Positions 9,460-19,083 of a stretch of DNA of 64,000 nt are shown here, piece by piece. Position 1 is the stretch's first letter; the number at the start of each line of letters is the position of its first letter. The stretch comes from Mesorhizobium japonicum MAFF 303099 (GTDB lineage: Bacteria > Pseudomonadota > Alphaproteobacteria > Rhizobiales > Rhizobiaceae), in contig NC_002678.2 in NCBI RefSeq assembly GCF_000009625.1, positions 1,178,001 to 1,242,000 of the forward strand. Direction: 5' to 3'. Made by a program: the position numbers and the translations under genes. The notes beneath the pieces are model-generated. The model had not been told where the DNA came from, did not search any database, and worked only from the letters and a program-made list of their open reading frames with translations.

Positions 9460-9825
9460 TCAGCTGGTGGCGCGCGGATCGTTCTCGAGCAGGATCGGCT
9501 TGCCGTGCGGAGTGGCGTGCGCGGCGCGCTCCCAGGCCCGCGCCGTCGCATCGACGTCGGACTTGGCGGCTAGCCCCTTTGAGGCAAGCAGGCTCTCCAG
9601 CGCCGCCAGCCAATGCTCGTAATAGTCATGACCGTCGGCCGCCGCACCTGGCTTCTTCACCTCCGCCGACAGCGCATCCGCCCACTCGCTCCACGAGAAC
9701 AGGCCCTTGTCGTGTAGCGCCACTGTCATGGCGAACGCCTCGGCCTGCCAGGGCTCCGCGAAAACCGGCGCGTCGAGACTCGCGGGCAAATCGGCGGTCG
9801 TCGCTTTCGCTTCACGCCGGCTCAA
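9460..9825 (-). CDS. Nitrile hydratase accessory (activator, P14K-like) protein
   Basis: A 121-aa protein resembling the N-terminal half of a nitrile hydratase beta subunit: FAEPWQAEAFAMTVALHDKGLFSWSEWADAL, then YYEHWLAALESLL. Cobalt-type nitrile hydratases need such a protein to swap an apo-alpha subunit for a cobalt-loaded, cysteine-oxidised one (family knowledge). It is the third gene of the operon and overlaps the beta gene by 14 bases, so translation is probably coupled. The match in context and length is strong. Confidence 0.87.
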   Translation of the reverse strand: MSRREAKATTADLPASLDAPVFAEPWQAEAFAMTVALHDKGLFSWSEWADALSAEVKKPGAAADGHDYYEHWLAALESLLASKGLAAKSDVDATARAWERAAHATPHGKPILLENDPRATS

Positions 9826-10471
9826 GATAGCTCTCCCAGGCGTCTATCGAGATGACAAGCGTCGGATCAGCCCCCTCGCCCCAGATCTCCGTGCCGTCGA
9901 AAACCACCGTATAGACCCATTGCGGATTTTCTCCTTGCCCATGCGCGTTGCTGTCGGGAAAGACGAAGCCTTCGCGCACCGCCTCGATCTTGCCTTGCCT
10001 GCCACGCGCATAGCGCGGCAGCCTTGTGTGGCCGGTCCGGTTGAAATTCTTCGTCCGCACGGCGTCGCCAGCCTTGAACCGCGCCGGCTCCGCCATCGGC
10101 CGGTTGCAGGGACCGCCCTTGGCCAGCACGGCAGGCACGTTCTCCGCCTTCAGCACCCGTTTCGGGGTGGACGCCTTGTCGATCGCCTCGCCCGCCTCGA
10201 GATCGCGCTCGCTGACGAAACCGTGGCGCTTGAGCAGGGTTTCCAGCGCCTTGATCCAGATCTGGTAATAGCTGGAGGAATAATAGTCGGCCGGATGCAG
10301 CGATTCCCGCGCGTGCCGGCTCTCATCGATGTTCCAGGCACCCATGGCGCCGGCGCAGAGCGTGACGCCGAGTGCGCGCTTTTCCCATTCGGCATGGAAG
10401 TAGGGCTCGTCCTCTTCGGGCGCGACCGGCCCGAATCCCATCTGTCCGCCGAGGTCCTGCGGCCCGTTCAT
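9812..10471 (-). CDS. nthB: Nitrile hydratase beta subunit
   Basis: A 219-aa subunit starting [16 protein letters not shown], the standard opening of the family. It has [23 protein letters not shown] in the N-terminal helix region, [13 protein letters not shown] in the middle, and a C-terminal SH3-like barrel with [20 protein letters not shown]. The subunit pairs with alpha and shapes the substrate channel. Its ATG overlaps the alpha stop by four bases, and its own end overlaps the accessory gene, so the three genes form one transcriptional unit. Confidence 0.95.
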   Translation of the reverse strand: MNGPQDLGGQMGFGPVAPEEDEPYFHAEWEKRALGVTLCAGAMGAWNIDESRHARESLHPADYYSSSYYQIWIKALETLLKRHGFVSERDLEAGEAIDKASTPKRVLKAENVPAVLAKGGPCNRPMAEPARFKAGDAVRTKNFNRTGHTRLPRYARGRQGKIEAVREGFVFPDSNAHGQGENPQWVYTVVFDGTEIWGEGADPTLVISIDAWESYLEPA

Positions 10472-11073
10472 GCCGGCTCTCTCGCCAGCGCCGTGCCGAT
10501 CATCGCGTCACGACTCACCAGTTCGGCCAACTGCTCCTCGCTCCAGCCTTCCGTGCCTGCCGGCCGCATCGGCACGACGAGATAGCGCAGTTCCGCCGTC
10601 GAATCCCAGACGCGTATCTTGGTGGTGGCCGCCAGCGTCAGCCCGAATTCCTCGAGCACGCCGCGCGGATCGATCACCGCTCGCGACCGGTAGGGCGGCG
10701 CCTTGTACCACACCGGCGGCAGGCCGAGCACCGACCATGGATAGCAGGAGCACAGCGTGCAGACGACGAGGTTGTGCGTCTCCTCGGTGTTGAACACCGC
10801 CTGCATGTGCTCGCCCTGGCGGCCGGTATAGCTCAGCGACTCGATCGCCGCCGTCGCATCGCGCTTGAGCCAATCCGCATAGGCGGGGTCGCTCCAAGCC
10901 TTGGCCACCACCCTGGCGCCGTTGCGCGGGCCGATCTTGGTCTCGTAAGTATCGACGATGATGTCGATCGCTGCCGGATCGATCAGCCCCTTGCGGGTCA
11001 GGATGGTCTCCAGCGCCCGCACGCGGGCGGCAAACGGATCGAGTTCGTTGTCGTGGTCGTGATCATGGGACAT
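10468..11073 (-). CDS. nthA: Nitrile hydratase alpha subunit, cobalt type
   Basis: A 201-aa catalytic subunit that hydrates nitriles to amides. The metal-binding claw is [10 protein letters not shown] at residues 104-113, with ligands Cys105, Cys108 and Cys110; the Thr at the second position of the claw indicates a low-spin cobalt enzyme, since iron enzymes have Ser there. In mature enzymes two of these cysteines are oxidised. The N-terminus is rich in His and Asp (MSHDHDHD), also seen in other cobalt-type enzymes. It heads an alpha-beta-accessory operon. No amidase or cobalt transporter gene is adjacent, so the amide product must be handled elsewhere. Confidence 0.95.
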   Translation of the reverse strand: MSHDHDHDNELDPFAARVRALETILTRKGLIDPAAIDIIVDTYETKIGPRNGARVVAKAWSDPAYADWLKRDATAAIESLSYTGRQGEHMQAVFNTEETHNLVVCTLCSCYPWSVLGLPPVWYKAPPYRSRAVIDPRGVLEEFGLTLAATTKIRVWDSTAELRYLVVPMRPAGTEGWSEEQLAELVSRDAMIGTALAREPA

Positions 11074-11150
11074 GGCCGCAAATTACGGTTCCGCCCCGCC
11101 GGCCGCAAGCATGACGGCTTGGGCCAGCAGAAATAGCGCCTGGTGGCCGG

Positions 11151-14100
11151 CTATTCGGCGGCCGTCTTCTGGGGCTCGGCCGGAATGTCGTCGTTGATGC
11201 CGAACAGCGAGGGCTGTTCGGGATTCTCGACCGCAGGCAATTCGGCCTTGCGCTTCGGCATGAGCCCGACCAGCCAGCCCGAGAAATTCTCCATATAGAC
11301 GTAGATCACCGGCGTCACGAACAAGGTCAGCGCCTGCGAGGCCAGCAGTCCGCCGACAACGGCAACGCCCAGCGGCTGGCGCAGTTCGGCGCTGGCGCCG
11401 GTACCGAGCGCGATCGGGAACGTGCCCATCAGCGCCGCCAGCGTCGTCATCATGATCGGCCTGAAACGCATCAGGCAGGCCTTGTGGATGGAGTCCTTGG
11501 CCGACATGCCCTCTCGTCGCAATTCAAGCGCCACGTCGACCATCATGATGCCGTTCTTCTTGACGATGCCGATCAGCATCAGAATGCCGATCACCGCGAT
11601 GACGGACAGATCCATGCCGGCGAAGCGCAAGGCAACGACAGCCCCCAGCACCGCCGACGGCAGGCCGGTGAGGATGGTGAGCGGATGGATGAAGCTCTCA
11701 TACAGGATGCCGAGCACGATATAGATCGTCAGGATCGCGCCGCCGATCAGCAGGCCCTGGTTGGCCAGTGAATCCTGGAAGGTCTTGGCGGTGCCGGCGA
11801 AGGACGTCGAGATCGCCGTCGGCATGCCGATCTGCTCCTTCAGCGCGCTGATGCGAGCGGTGCTGTCGCCAAGCGCCACGCCTTGCGGCAGATTGTAGGA
11901 GATGGTCACGGCCGGAAGCTGGCCGAGCTGGTTCACCGTCAGGGCGCCGGCCGTGCGATCGACGCGGGCGAAGGCGCCGAGCGGAACCAGCGAGCCGCTC
12001 GACGTCCGCATCTGGATGGCGAGCATCCGCTCGGGCGACCACTCGATCTTGGGATCGAGCTCGGTGATGACCTCGTAGCTGTCGGCCGAGCCGAAGATCG
12101 TCGAAACCTGGTCCGTGCCGAACCCGCCATAGAGAGCGGTGCGCAGCGTGTCGGTATCGATGCCGAGCTGGGCAGCCTTGTCACGATCCACCACCAGCGA
12201 TGCCTGCAGCGCATTGTTCTGCAGGTCGCTGGTGACGTCGGTGAAGGTCGCATGGTCGGCCGCCATTGCGTCATTCAGTTTCTGCGCCCAGATATCGGTC
12301 TGGACGGTATCGAGGCCCTGAACCACCAACTGGTAGGCGCTGGCGGACGAGCGCGAACCCAGCCTCAGGTTCTGCACCGGCTGCATGTAGGTTTCGATAC
12401 CCGGCACGCCAGCCAGTTGCTTGCGCAGATCCGCCTGCACCTTGTCGATGTCGGGTCGCTGGCTCTTGTCCTTCAACTGCACATAGAGCTGGCCCTGGTT
12501 CAGTGCATTGCCGCCGCTGCCTGCCGACCATGCCACATGCGAAACATAGGGCGAGTGGGAAAAGACGCTTGCCACCTGCCCTTGCAGCTTCACCATGGCG
12601 TCGAACGAAATGTCCTGCCGCGCGATGGTGGTGACCGAGATCTGGCTGATATCCTCTTGCGGGAAGAAGCCCTTCGGCGAGACCTCGATCAGCCATACCG
12701 ACGCCGCGGCGGTGCCGATGAAGACGAGGAACACCAGGAAGGTGTGGCGCAGGCAGAAGCTCAGGACCCGGTCGTAGCCGCGCGTAACGAGGTCGTGCTT
12801 GTGGCCAGGGGCGTGCGCTTCGCGATCGGCCTTGGTAACCGACAGCAGCCGCGAGCACAGCATCGGCGTCAGCGTCAGCGACACGAACATCGATGCCAGG
12901 ATGGCGACCGTCACCACCACGGCGAACTCGTTGAAGATGCGCCCGATGACACCGCCCATCAGAAGCACCGGGATGAACACGGCCACCAGCGAGATCGAGA
13001 TCGAGATGATGGTGAAGCCGATTTCGCGCGCGCCCTTCAGCGACGCATCGAAGGCCGACAGCCCATCCTCCTCCATGTGACGGAAAATGTTTTCCAGCAT
13101 GACGATGGCGTCGTCGACGACGAGGCCCACCGCCAGCGTCAGGCCCATCAGCGATATGTTGTCGATGGAAAAGCCGAACAGGAACATCGCCCCAAGCGTG
13201 GCGATCAGCGAGATCGGCACCGCCACGGCCGGGATGATGGTCGCCGTCACCCGGCGCAGGAACACGAAGATGACCATGACCACCAGGGCGATGGTCAACA
13301 GCAGCGTGAACTGCACGTCGTCGACCGCCTGGCGGATCGAGGTCGAACGGTCGTTGAGCAGCTTGATCTGGGCGGCGGCCGGCATCTGGTCCTGGAAGGA
13401 CGGCAGCATCGCCTTGACCTTGTCGACGACGTCGACGGTGTTGGCGTCTGGCTGGCGCTGCACGGCCATGATGATCGCGCGGGTGCCGTCATACCAGCTC
13501 GCCGTCGTCGTGGTCTGCACCGAATCGACGACACGGGTCACCTCGCCCAGCCGCACCGGATGGCCGTTCTTGGTGGCGATGATGAGGTTGGAGAAGCCGG
13601 CGGCGTTGGTCAGCTGGGTGTTGGCAGTGATGGTCAGCTGCTGCTTGTTGTTCTGCAGCACGCCGAGCGGCGTATTGCTGTTGGCCGATGCGACCGCCGC
13701 CTGCAATTGATCGATCGAGATGCCGCGCGCGGCGAGCGCCGTCGGATCGATCTGGATGCGCACGGCATATTTCTGCTGGCCGAAGATCGAAACCTGCGCC
13801 ACGCCGTCGATGGTCGACAGCGACGGGGAAATGACGTTCTCGGCGAAAGCATCAAGATCTGTCAGCGGAACCGTGTCGCTGACCAGCGACATCAGGAGGA
13901 TCGGCGCGTCGGCCGGATTGACCTTGCGATAGCTGGGAGGCGATGTCATCTGCGGCGGCAGCGATTTCTGCGTGCGCGCGATCGCGGCCTGCACGTCCGC
14001 GGCGGCGGCATCGATATCGCGGTTGAGCACGAACTGGATGGCGATCGAGGTCTGGCCGAGCGAGTTGCTGGTCGAGATCGAATCGATGCCGGCGATGGTC

Positions 14101-14312
14101 GCAAACTGCTTGATCAGCGGCGTCGCCACCGATGTCGCCATGGTTTCCGGCGAGGCGCCGGGCAGCGAAGCCGAGACATTGACCACCGGGAATTCGGCGC
14201 TCGGCAGTGCTGCCACCGGCAGGAATTTGTAGGCGAACAGTCCGCCCAGCACGAGGGCGAACGACATCAGGAGAGTGGCGACGGGCCTGCGAATACAGAA
14301 TTCGGAAATCAT
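11151..14312 (-). CDS. RND multidrug efflux permease (HAE1 family, MdtB/MdtC-like)
   Basis: A 1053-aa inner-membrane proton-driven efflux pump. It opens with FCIRRPVATLLMSFALVLGG (first membrane helix), has two large periplasmic loops, and shows the RND segment GLTLAVGLVVDDAIVMLENI in the fourth helix with the proton-relay aspartates, then further helices ending near VTPVIYVYMENF. The length is normal for HAE1 transporters. The upstream gene for the adaptor overlaps its start by four bases, forming a two-gene operon; no outer-membrane channel gene is present, so a TolC-type channel must be encoded elsewhere. The substrate range cannot be read from the sequence. Confidence 0.93.
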   Translation of the reverse strand: MISEFCIRRPVATLLMSFALVLGGLFAYKFLPVAALPSAEFPVVNVSASLPGASPETMATSVATPLIKQFATIAGIDSISTSNSLGQTSIAIQFVLNRDIDAAAADVQAAIARTQKSLPPQMTSPPSYRKVNPADAPILLMSLVSDTVPLTDLDAFAENVISPSLSTIDGVAQVSIFGQQKYAVRIQIDPTALAARGISIDQLQAAVASANSNTPLGVLQNNKQQLTITANTQLTNAAGFSNLIIATKNGHPVRLGEVTRVVDSVQTTTTASWYDGTRAIIMAVQRQPDANTVDVVDKVKAMLPSFQDQMPAAAQIKLLNDRSTSIRQAVDDVQFTLLLTIALVVMVIFVFLRRVTATIIPAVAVPISLIATLGAMFLFGFSIDNISLMGLTLAVGLVVDDAIVMLENIFRHMEEDGLSAFDASLKGAREIGFTIISISISLVAVFIPVLLMGGVIGRIFNEFAVVVTVAILASMFVSLTLTPMLCSRLLSVTKADREAHAPGHKHDLVTRGYDRVLSFCLRHTFLVFLVFIGTAAASVWLIEVSPKGFFPQEDISQISVTTIARQDISFDAMVKLQGQVASVFSHSPYVSHVAWSAGSGGNALNQGQLYVQLKDKSQRPDIDKVQADLRKQLAGVPGIETYMQPVQNLRLGSRSSASAYQLVVQGLDTVQTDIWAQKLNDAMAADHATFTDVTSDLQNNALQASLVVDRDKAAQLGIDTDTLRTALYGGFGTDQVSTIFGSADSYEVITELDPKIEWSPERMLAIQMRTSSGSLVPLGAFARVDRTAGALTVNQLGQLPAVTISYNLPQGVALGDSTARISALKEQIGMPTAISTSFAGTAKTFQDSLANQGLLIGGAILTIYIVLGILYESFIHPLTILTGLPSAVLGAVVALRFAGMDLSVIAVIGILMLIGIVKKNGIMMVDVALELRREGMSAKDSIHKACLMRFRPIMMTTLAALMGTFPIALGTGASAELRQPLGVAVVGGLLASQALTLFVTPVIYVYMENFSGWLVGLMPKRKAELPAVENPEQPSLFGINDDIPAEPQKTAAE

Positions 14313-15574
14313 CGGGCCGCCTCGCCGGCGTTGGTTGCCTCGGCCACCTTGGGCGCGGCGGCCGCGGCGCCTTCGTGCACGGCGGCGCCATTCTTCAGCC
14401 TTGTCTGGCCTTCCGTGACTACCTTCTCGCCGGCTTTGAGGCCTTGGCTGATGGCGCTGTTTTGGCCATCCGTCAGCGCTACCTGCACCGGCCGCATCTC
14501 GACCGTGCTGTCCGGCTTGACCACATAGACGAACGGTCCCTTCTGGCTGGGCTGGACCGCGACGGTCGGAACGGAGGTCATCTGCGGCATGACGCCAGCG
14601 TCAAGAACGACATTCACATATTGGCCCGGCCACAGCGAAAGATCGGCATTGGGTATGCTCGCGCGCGTGGCGATCGTGCCCGAGGCGGTGTCGACGCTGG
14701 AATCGACGAAATCGAGCGTGCCCTTGCCGATAGCCGTCGGGTTGCCGTCCTTGGTCAGCGTCACCGCCCCTTGCTGGGGATTGGCAAGCGCCTTGTGCAA
14801 CAGCGCAAGGTTGCTTTCCGGCAGGTTGAAGTTGACCTGCAACGGGTCCATCTGCGTGATGGTCACCAGCGGTGTCGAGCTACTGCTGTTGCCGTTGCTG
14901 GTGGTCACCAGATCGCCGACGGCAACGTTGACCGCACCGAGCCTGCCCGCGATCGGCGCCGTGATTGTGGCAAAGCCAAGCTGGACATTGTCCGCGTCGA
15001 TCGTCGCCTTGTCGGCGTCGACAGTCGCGGCCGCCGCCTTCTGCGCGGCCACGGCCTGATCGTAGGTCTGCTGCGTGCCGGCCTGCTTGGCGACAAGGTC
15101 CTTGGCGCGCTGAAAATCGGAATTCGAACTGGCAAGCAGCGCCTGGTCCTTGGCGAGCGTGGCCTGGTCCTTGGCGAGTTGCGCCTTGAGCGCCCGGTCG
15201 TCGAGCGAGAACAGGGTGTCGCCGGCCTTCACCATCTGCCCGTCCTTGACGTCGATCGACACGATCTGGCTGGAGACCCGCGCGTTGATGCTGACCACGG
15301 CGGGTGAGGAGACGAAGCCGATGGCGTAGCGCCGGATCGGGAAGTCAGCCGTGGTCGCCGTCGCCGAAACGATCGAGGCCGAACGGGCGCCACCGCCACC
15401 GGCCCCCTGCTTGCCCCCGGCTGCCTGCTTGTCGGTTGCCGCCTTGTCCGACGCCGCGACCTGCTTGGCGCCGATGAGCTGCTCAACCTTGCCCAGCGTG
15501 TCGGGAGACAGATAGAGCCAGGCCGCGCCCGCACAGGCGACGACAAGCAATGAAGGAATGACTTTTCCACGCAT
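14309..15574 (-). CDS. RND efflux periplasmic adaptor (membrane fusion protein, MdtA-like)
   Basis: A 421-aa adaptor with an N-terminal membrane anchor (SLLVVACAGAAWLYL), a lipoyl-like half-motif INARVSSQIVSIDVKDGQMVKAGD, a coiled-coil hairpin at about residues 105-185, the second lipoyl half (LGFATITAPIAGRLGAV), then beta-barrel and membrane-proximal domains. The linker at 40-65 is rich in Ala, Gly, Lys and Gln. It links the RND pump downstream to an outer-membrane channel. The ATG at 15574 is preferred over a TTG at 15580 because AGAGG lies upstream of it. No regulator lies beside this operon. Confidence 0.92.
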   Translation of the reverse strand: MRGKVIPSLLVVACAGAAWLYLSPDTLGKVEQLIGAKQVAASDKAATDKQAAGGKQGAGGGGARSASIVSATATTADFPIRRYAIGFVSSPAVVSINARVSSQIVSIDVKDGQMVKAGDTLFSLDDRALKAQLAKDQATLAKDQALLASSNSDFQRAKDLVAKQAGTQQTYDQAVAAQKAAAATVDADKATIDADNVQLGFATITAPIAGRLGAVNVAVGDLVTTSNGNSSSSTPLVTITQMDPLQVNFNLPESNLALLHKALANPQQGAVTLTKDGNPTAIGKGTLDFVDSSVDTASGTIATRASIPNADLSLWPGQYVNVVLDAGVMPQMTSVPTVAVQPSQKGPFVYVVKPDSTVEMRPVQVALTDGQNSAISQGLKAGEKVVTEGQTRLKNGAAVHEGAAAAAPKVAEATNAGEAAR

Positions 15575-15789
15575 CGACAAAAGGCCTCTCCGTCCGACAC
15601 GCCGCAGTCAGGTGGTCGTATTCTAGCGCAATCCACGGCTCATTGCCGCGATTTCGCCGAATAGATAGGACACGCATTTGTTGGAAAAGGGCCAAAACAC
15701 GGCATTACGAAGATTTAATGTGCACTGCACAATGAGTGGGCAGTGCCGTCACTGCCGCGGGCCGAAGCCCGTCGAACCGCCGGGGAACC

Positions 15790-16386
15790 CTATTTCAGCA
15801 TTGGCCACAGCGTCGCCGCCAAGAGCACGCCCATGGCGATGTTGAACCATTTCAGCCGCACCGGATCCGACAGGAATCCCCGCAGCGCCGTGCCGAATCC
15901 TGCCCAGACCGAAACGCTCGGCAGGTTGACGATGGTAAAGGCGGTCGAGATCAGCGCCACCGACAGGAACGGGTGTTCGGCATTGGCATAGACAGCCATG
16001 GCGGTGATCGCCATCACCCAGGCTTTCGGATTGACCCACTGGAATGCCGCCGCATCGATGAAGCGCATCGGCCGCGCTTTCGTCTCACCCTTGCCGGTCA
16101 GCGAGCGCGACATGGCGATCTTCCAGGCAAGGTAGAGCAGATAGGCGCCCCCGGCGATCTTGAGTGCCGTGTGCAGCGCCGGAAACGCCGTCAACACAGC
16201 GCCAAGGCCAAGGCCGACGGCAAGCAGCAGCACCAGGAAGCCCATGCTGATGCCAAGCATGTGCGGAACGGTTCTGGCGATACCGAAATTCACCCCCGAT
16301 GCCAAGAGCATCAGGTTGTTCGGCCCCGGCGTGATCGAGGTCACGAAGGCATAGACGAGCAGTGCGAGGAATGCGTCGAGTGACAT
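15790..16386 (-). CDS. LysE/RhtB-family amino-acid exporter
   Basis: A 198-aa inner-membrane protein with about six hydrophobic segments. The family mark FVTSITPGPNNLMLLASGVNFG is at residues 14-35, followed by FQWVNPKAWVMAI in the middle. Members export lysine, homoserine, threonine or related compounds; the substrate here is unknown. The gene stands alone: the efflux operon ends 215 bases away and the ilvH end is 119 bases upstream. Its length is normal for the family. Confidence 0.9.
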   Translation of the reverse strand: MSLDAFLALLVYAFVTSITPGPNNLMLLASGVNFGIARTVPHMLGISMGFLVLLLAVGLGLGAVLTAFPALHTALKIAGGAYLLYLAWKIAMSRSLTGKGETKARPMRFIDAAAFQWVNPKAWVMAITAMAVYANAEHPFLSVALISTAFTIVNLPSVSVWAGFGTALRGFLSDPVRLKWFNIAMGVLLAATLWPMLK

Positions 16387-16505
16387 GTTATCCTCCCAGA
16401 TACGTCAGCATTATTGTCTCTTTTTTGCTGGCCACGCAAAGGCCAGCGCCCGGCCACCGATCGAACCAGGCGTTGTGAGCGTCGGCCCCCTTGCCGGTGG
16501 TGTGC

Positions 16506-17081
16506 CTACATGCCCTGCGGGCCGCGGTTCATGGCCGCCACGCCGGTGCGGCAGATCTCGACCAGGCCGAGCGGCTTCATGATGGCGATGAACTGGTCGA
16601 GCTTGGAGCCCTTGCCGGTGATCTCGAAGATGAAATGCTCGGTGTTGGCGTCGATGACGCTGGCGCGAAAAGCGTCGGCCAGCCGCAGCGCCTCGACGCG
16701 AGCCTCGCCGGAGCCGGCCACCTTGACCAGCGCCAGTTCCCGCTCCAAGGGCCGCTCCTGCCCAAGCTCGTGCGAGCGGACAGTCAGATCGACCACACGA
16801 TGGACCGGCACGATGCGCTCGAGCTGGTTCTTGATCTGCTCCATCACATGCGGCGTGCCGCGCGTCACGATGGTGATGCGCGACAGGTGCTTCTCATGCT
16901 CCGTCTCGGAAACGGTCAGGCTCTCGATGTTGTAGCCGCGTCCGGAGAACAGGCCGATGACCCGGGCGAGCACGCCGGGCTCGTTGTCGACCAGCACGGA
17001 AAGCGTGTGGATCTCCGGCCGCTCCGTTTCCTTGGCGATGAAGTAGGCGGAGCCGGTCGGTTGAAGGTGCTGTGCGTTCAT
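16506..17081 (-). CDS. ilvH: Acetolactate synthase small (regulatory) subunit
   Basis: A 191-aa subunit with an N-terminal ACT domain (HTLSVLVDNEPGVLARVIGLFSGRGYNIESLTV, about residues 24-56) that binds valine for feedback control, and a C-terminal ACT-like domain ending RTGVAAMNRGP. It activates IlvI and makes it valine-sensitive. It lies 77 bases downstream of ilvI on the same strand. The start at 17081 (MNAQHLQPTGSAYFIA) fits homologues; the frame extends to 17138 but that part looks non-homologous. Confidence 0.95.
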   Translation of the reverse strand: MNAQHLQPTGSAYFIAKETERPEIHTLSVLVDNEPGVLARVIGLFSGRGYNIESLTVSETEHEKHLSRITIVTRGTPHVMEQIKNQLERIVPVHRVVDLTVRSHELGQERPLERELALVKVAGSGEARVEALRLADAFRASVIDANTEHFIFEITGKGSKLDQFIAIMKPLGLVEICRTGVAAMNRGPQGM

Positions 17082-17158
17082 GACATGGATCTCAAATTCT
17101 TGATCTAATTCTTTGTTTTCGCACGGCTTCTTCGACAAGCCCTGCCTTGGCCCGTCGA

Positions 17159-18940
17159 TTAAACCAGTTCCCTGCCCTTGGCGTCGATGGCGTTGGCCAC
17201 GGCCTCGTCGGTGGCCTCGTCCGGCAACAGCATCTCGTTATGCGCCTTGCCGGACGGGATCATCGGGAAGCAGTTGGCGAGGTTCGCCACGCGGCAGTCG
17301 AACAGCACGGGTTTCCGGACCGAGATCATCTCCTTGATGGCGTCGTCCAGCTCGTCCGGCTTCTCGCAGCGTATGCCATGGCCGCCATAGGCCTCCGCCA
17401 GCTTGACAAAGTCAGGCATCGCCTCGGTGTAGGAATGCGACAGCCGGTTGCCGTGCAAGAGCTGCTGCCATTGCCGCACCATGCCCATATACTGGTTGTT
17501 GAGGATGAAGATCTTGATCGGCGCCTTGTACTGCACCGCGGCACTCATCTCCTGCATCGTCATCTGCACCGAGGCGTCGCCGGCAATGTCGATGACCAGC
17601 GCATCGGGATGCGCGATCTGCACGCCGAGTGCCGCCGGCAGGCCATAGCCCATCGTGCCCAGACCGCCTGAGGTCATCCAGCGGTTCGGCTTTTCGAAAT
17701 GATAGTGCTGCGCCGCCCACATCTGGTGTTGGCCGACTTCGGTGGTGATGTAGGTGTCCTTGTCCTTGGTCAGTTCGTAGAGCCGCTGGATGGCGTATTG
17801 CGGCATGATCACGTCGTGGTTCATCTTGTAGGCGAGTGAATCGCGCCCACGCCATTTTGCGATCTGCTCCCACCAGGGATAGAGCGCCTTCTTGTCGGCC
17901 TTGGCGGTTGCCCGCCACAGCCGCACCATATCCTCCAGCACCCGGCCGACATCGCCGATGATCGGCACCTCGGTGTGCACGTTCTTGTTGATCGAGGACG
18001 GGTCGATGTCGATGTGGATCTTCTTCGAGTTCGGCGAGAACGCATTGAGCCGGCCGGTGATGCGGTCGTCGAAGCGCGCGCCGATGCAGATCATCACGTC
18101 GCAATCATGCATGGCCATGTTGGCCTCGTAGGTGCCGTGCATGCCGAGCATGCCGACCCAGTTCTTGCCCGACGCCGGATAGGCGCCGAGCCCCATCAGC
18201 GTCGAGGTGATCGGGAAACCGGTAAGGTCGACCAGTTCGCGCAGCAGATGGCTCGCTTCCGGACCGGAATTGATCACGCCGCCGCCCGAATAGATGATCG
18301 GCTTCTTGGCGCTGGCCATCAGCTCGACCGCGGCCTTGATCTTCTCCAGGTCGCCCTGAACCTTGGGCTGGTAGCTGGTGCGCGGCGCGATCTGCGGCGG
18401 GACGTAGAAACCCTTGGCGAACTGCACGTCCTTGGGGATGTCGACCACAACCGGCCCCGGACGGCCCGTGGTCGCGACGTGGAAAGCCTCATGGATGGTC
18501 GCGGCGAGCTCGTTGACGTCCTTCACCAGCCAGTTGTGCTTGGTGCAGGGGCGCGTAATACCGACCGTGTCGCATTCCTGGAACGCGTCGGAGCCGATCA
18601 AGGAGGTCGGCACCTGGCCCGTCAGGCAGACCAGCGGGATCGAATCCATCAGCGCATCCTGCAGCGGCGTCACCGCATTGGTCGCGCCGGGGCCTGACGT
18701 CACCAGCATGACGCCGGCCTTGCCGGTCGAGCGCGCATAGCCCTCGGCCGCATGCCCGGCACCTTGCTCGTGCCGCACGAGAATGTGCTCGACGTCGTCC
18801 TGCTGGAAGATCTCGTCATAGATCGGGAGAACCGCGCCGCCCGGGTAGCCGAAGACATGCTTGACGCCATTGTCCTTCAGCGCCTGCACCACCATTTCGG
18901 CGCCTGTCATCTCGCGCCGTTCACTTTGTCCGTTGCTCAT
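17159..18940 (-). CDS. ilvI: Acetolactate synthase large (catalytic) subunit
   Basis: A 593-aa thiamine-diphosphate enzyme joining two pyruvates to acetolactate, or pyruvate and 2-oxobutyrate to acetohydroxybutyrate, the first common step to valine, leucine and isoleucine. Visible features are VFGYPGGAVLPIYDE, the cofactor-activating Glu58 in LVRHEQGAGHAAEGYAR, the central FAD-binding domain, and the ThDP/Mg motif GDASVQMTMQEMSAAV followed by ILNNQYMGMVRQW. The ATG at 18940 is used; an extension to 18979 is within the leader. A leader peptide and an intrinsic terminator precede it (19018-19124), so transcription is probably controlled by attenuation. Confidence 0.96.
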   Translation of the reverse strand: MSNGQSERREMTGAEMVVQALKDNGVKHVFGYPGGAVLPIYDEIFQQDDVEHILVRHEQGAGHAAEGYARSTGKAGVMLVTSGPGATNAVTPLQDALMDSIPLVCLTGQVPTSLIGSDAFQECDTVGITRPCTKHNWLVKDVNELAATIHEAFHVATTGRPGPVVVDIPKDVQFAKGFYVPPQIAPRTSYQPKVQGDLEKIKAAVELMASAKKPIIYSGGGVINSGPEASHLLRELVDLTGFPITSTLMGLGAYPASGKNWVGMLGMHGTYEANMAMHDCDVMICIGARFDDRITGRLNAFSPNSKKIHIDIDPSSINKNVHTEVPIIGDVGRVLEDMVRLWRATAKADKKALYPWWEQIAKWRGRDSLAYKMNHDVIMPQYAIQRLYELTKDKDTYITTEVGQHQMWAAQHYHFEKPNRWMTSGGLGTMGYGLPAALGVQIAHPDALVIDIAGDASVQMTMQEMSAAVQYKAPIKIFILNNQYMGMVRQWQQLLHGNRLSHSYTEAMPDFVKLAEAYGGHGIRCEKPDELDDAIKEMISVRKPVLFDCRVANLANCFPMIPSGKAHNEMLLPDEATDEAVANAIDAKGRELV

Positions 18941-19017
18941 CGGTCTGGTCCCGTACTGTCGCCATCTGGGCGTTGCCATTTGGGTGTTGTTGGTCGTTTA
19001 GTCGTGTTTCGGGCAAT

Positions 19018-19040
19018 AAAAAAGGCCCCCGAGGGAGCCT
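19018..19040 (-). terminator. Attenuator terminator of the ilvIH leader
   Basis: On the minus strand AGGCTCCC-TC-GGGGGCCT forms a stem of about seven pairs, followed at once by six T residues. It lies between the leader peptide (ends 19074) and ilvI (starts 18940). The form is a standard intrinsic terminator placed before the structural genes, as in attenuators. Confidence 0.85.
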
Positions 19041-19068
19041 ATGTGTTGCGCATGGGAGGTTTTCGCCC

Positions 19069-19083
19069 GGCGGTTACACCGCC
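19069..19083 (-). promoter_or_regulatory. Hairpin spanning the ilv leader-peptide stop codon
   Basis: GGCGG-TGTAA-CCGCC on the minus strand forms a 5-bp stem with the leader UAA stop in its loop. A ribosome reaching or stalling before the stop would change its folding, as expected for the early hairpin of an attenuator. The competing antiterminator pairing was not resolved by eye. Confidence 0.5.

Noticed and set aside
11883..14528. An 881-codon open frame antisense to the RND pump genes
   Set aside because: High GC and third-position bias keep the opposite frame open. Its translation is rich in Arg, His, Gln and Asp with no domain pattern, whereas the minus strand encodes a complete RND permease.
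16428..16448. GCTGGCC-N7-GGCCAGC hairpin downstream of ilvH
   Set aside because: For the ilvH direction the stem is followed by A, not T; the T run lies on the wrong side, so it is not a standard intrinsic terminator.
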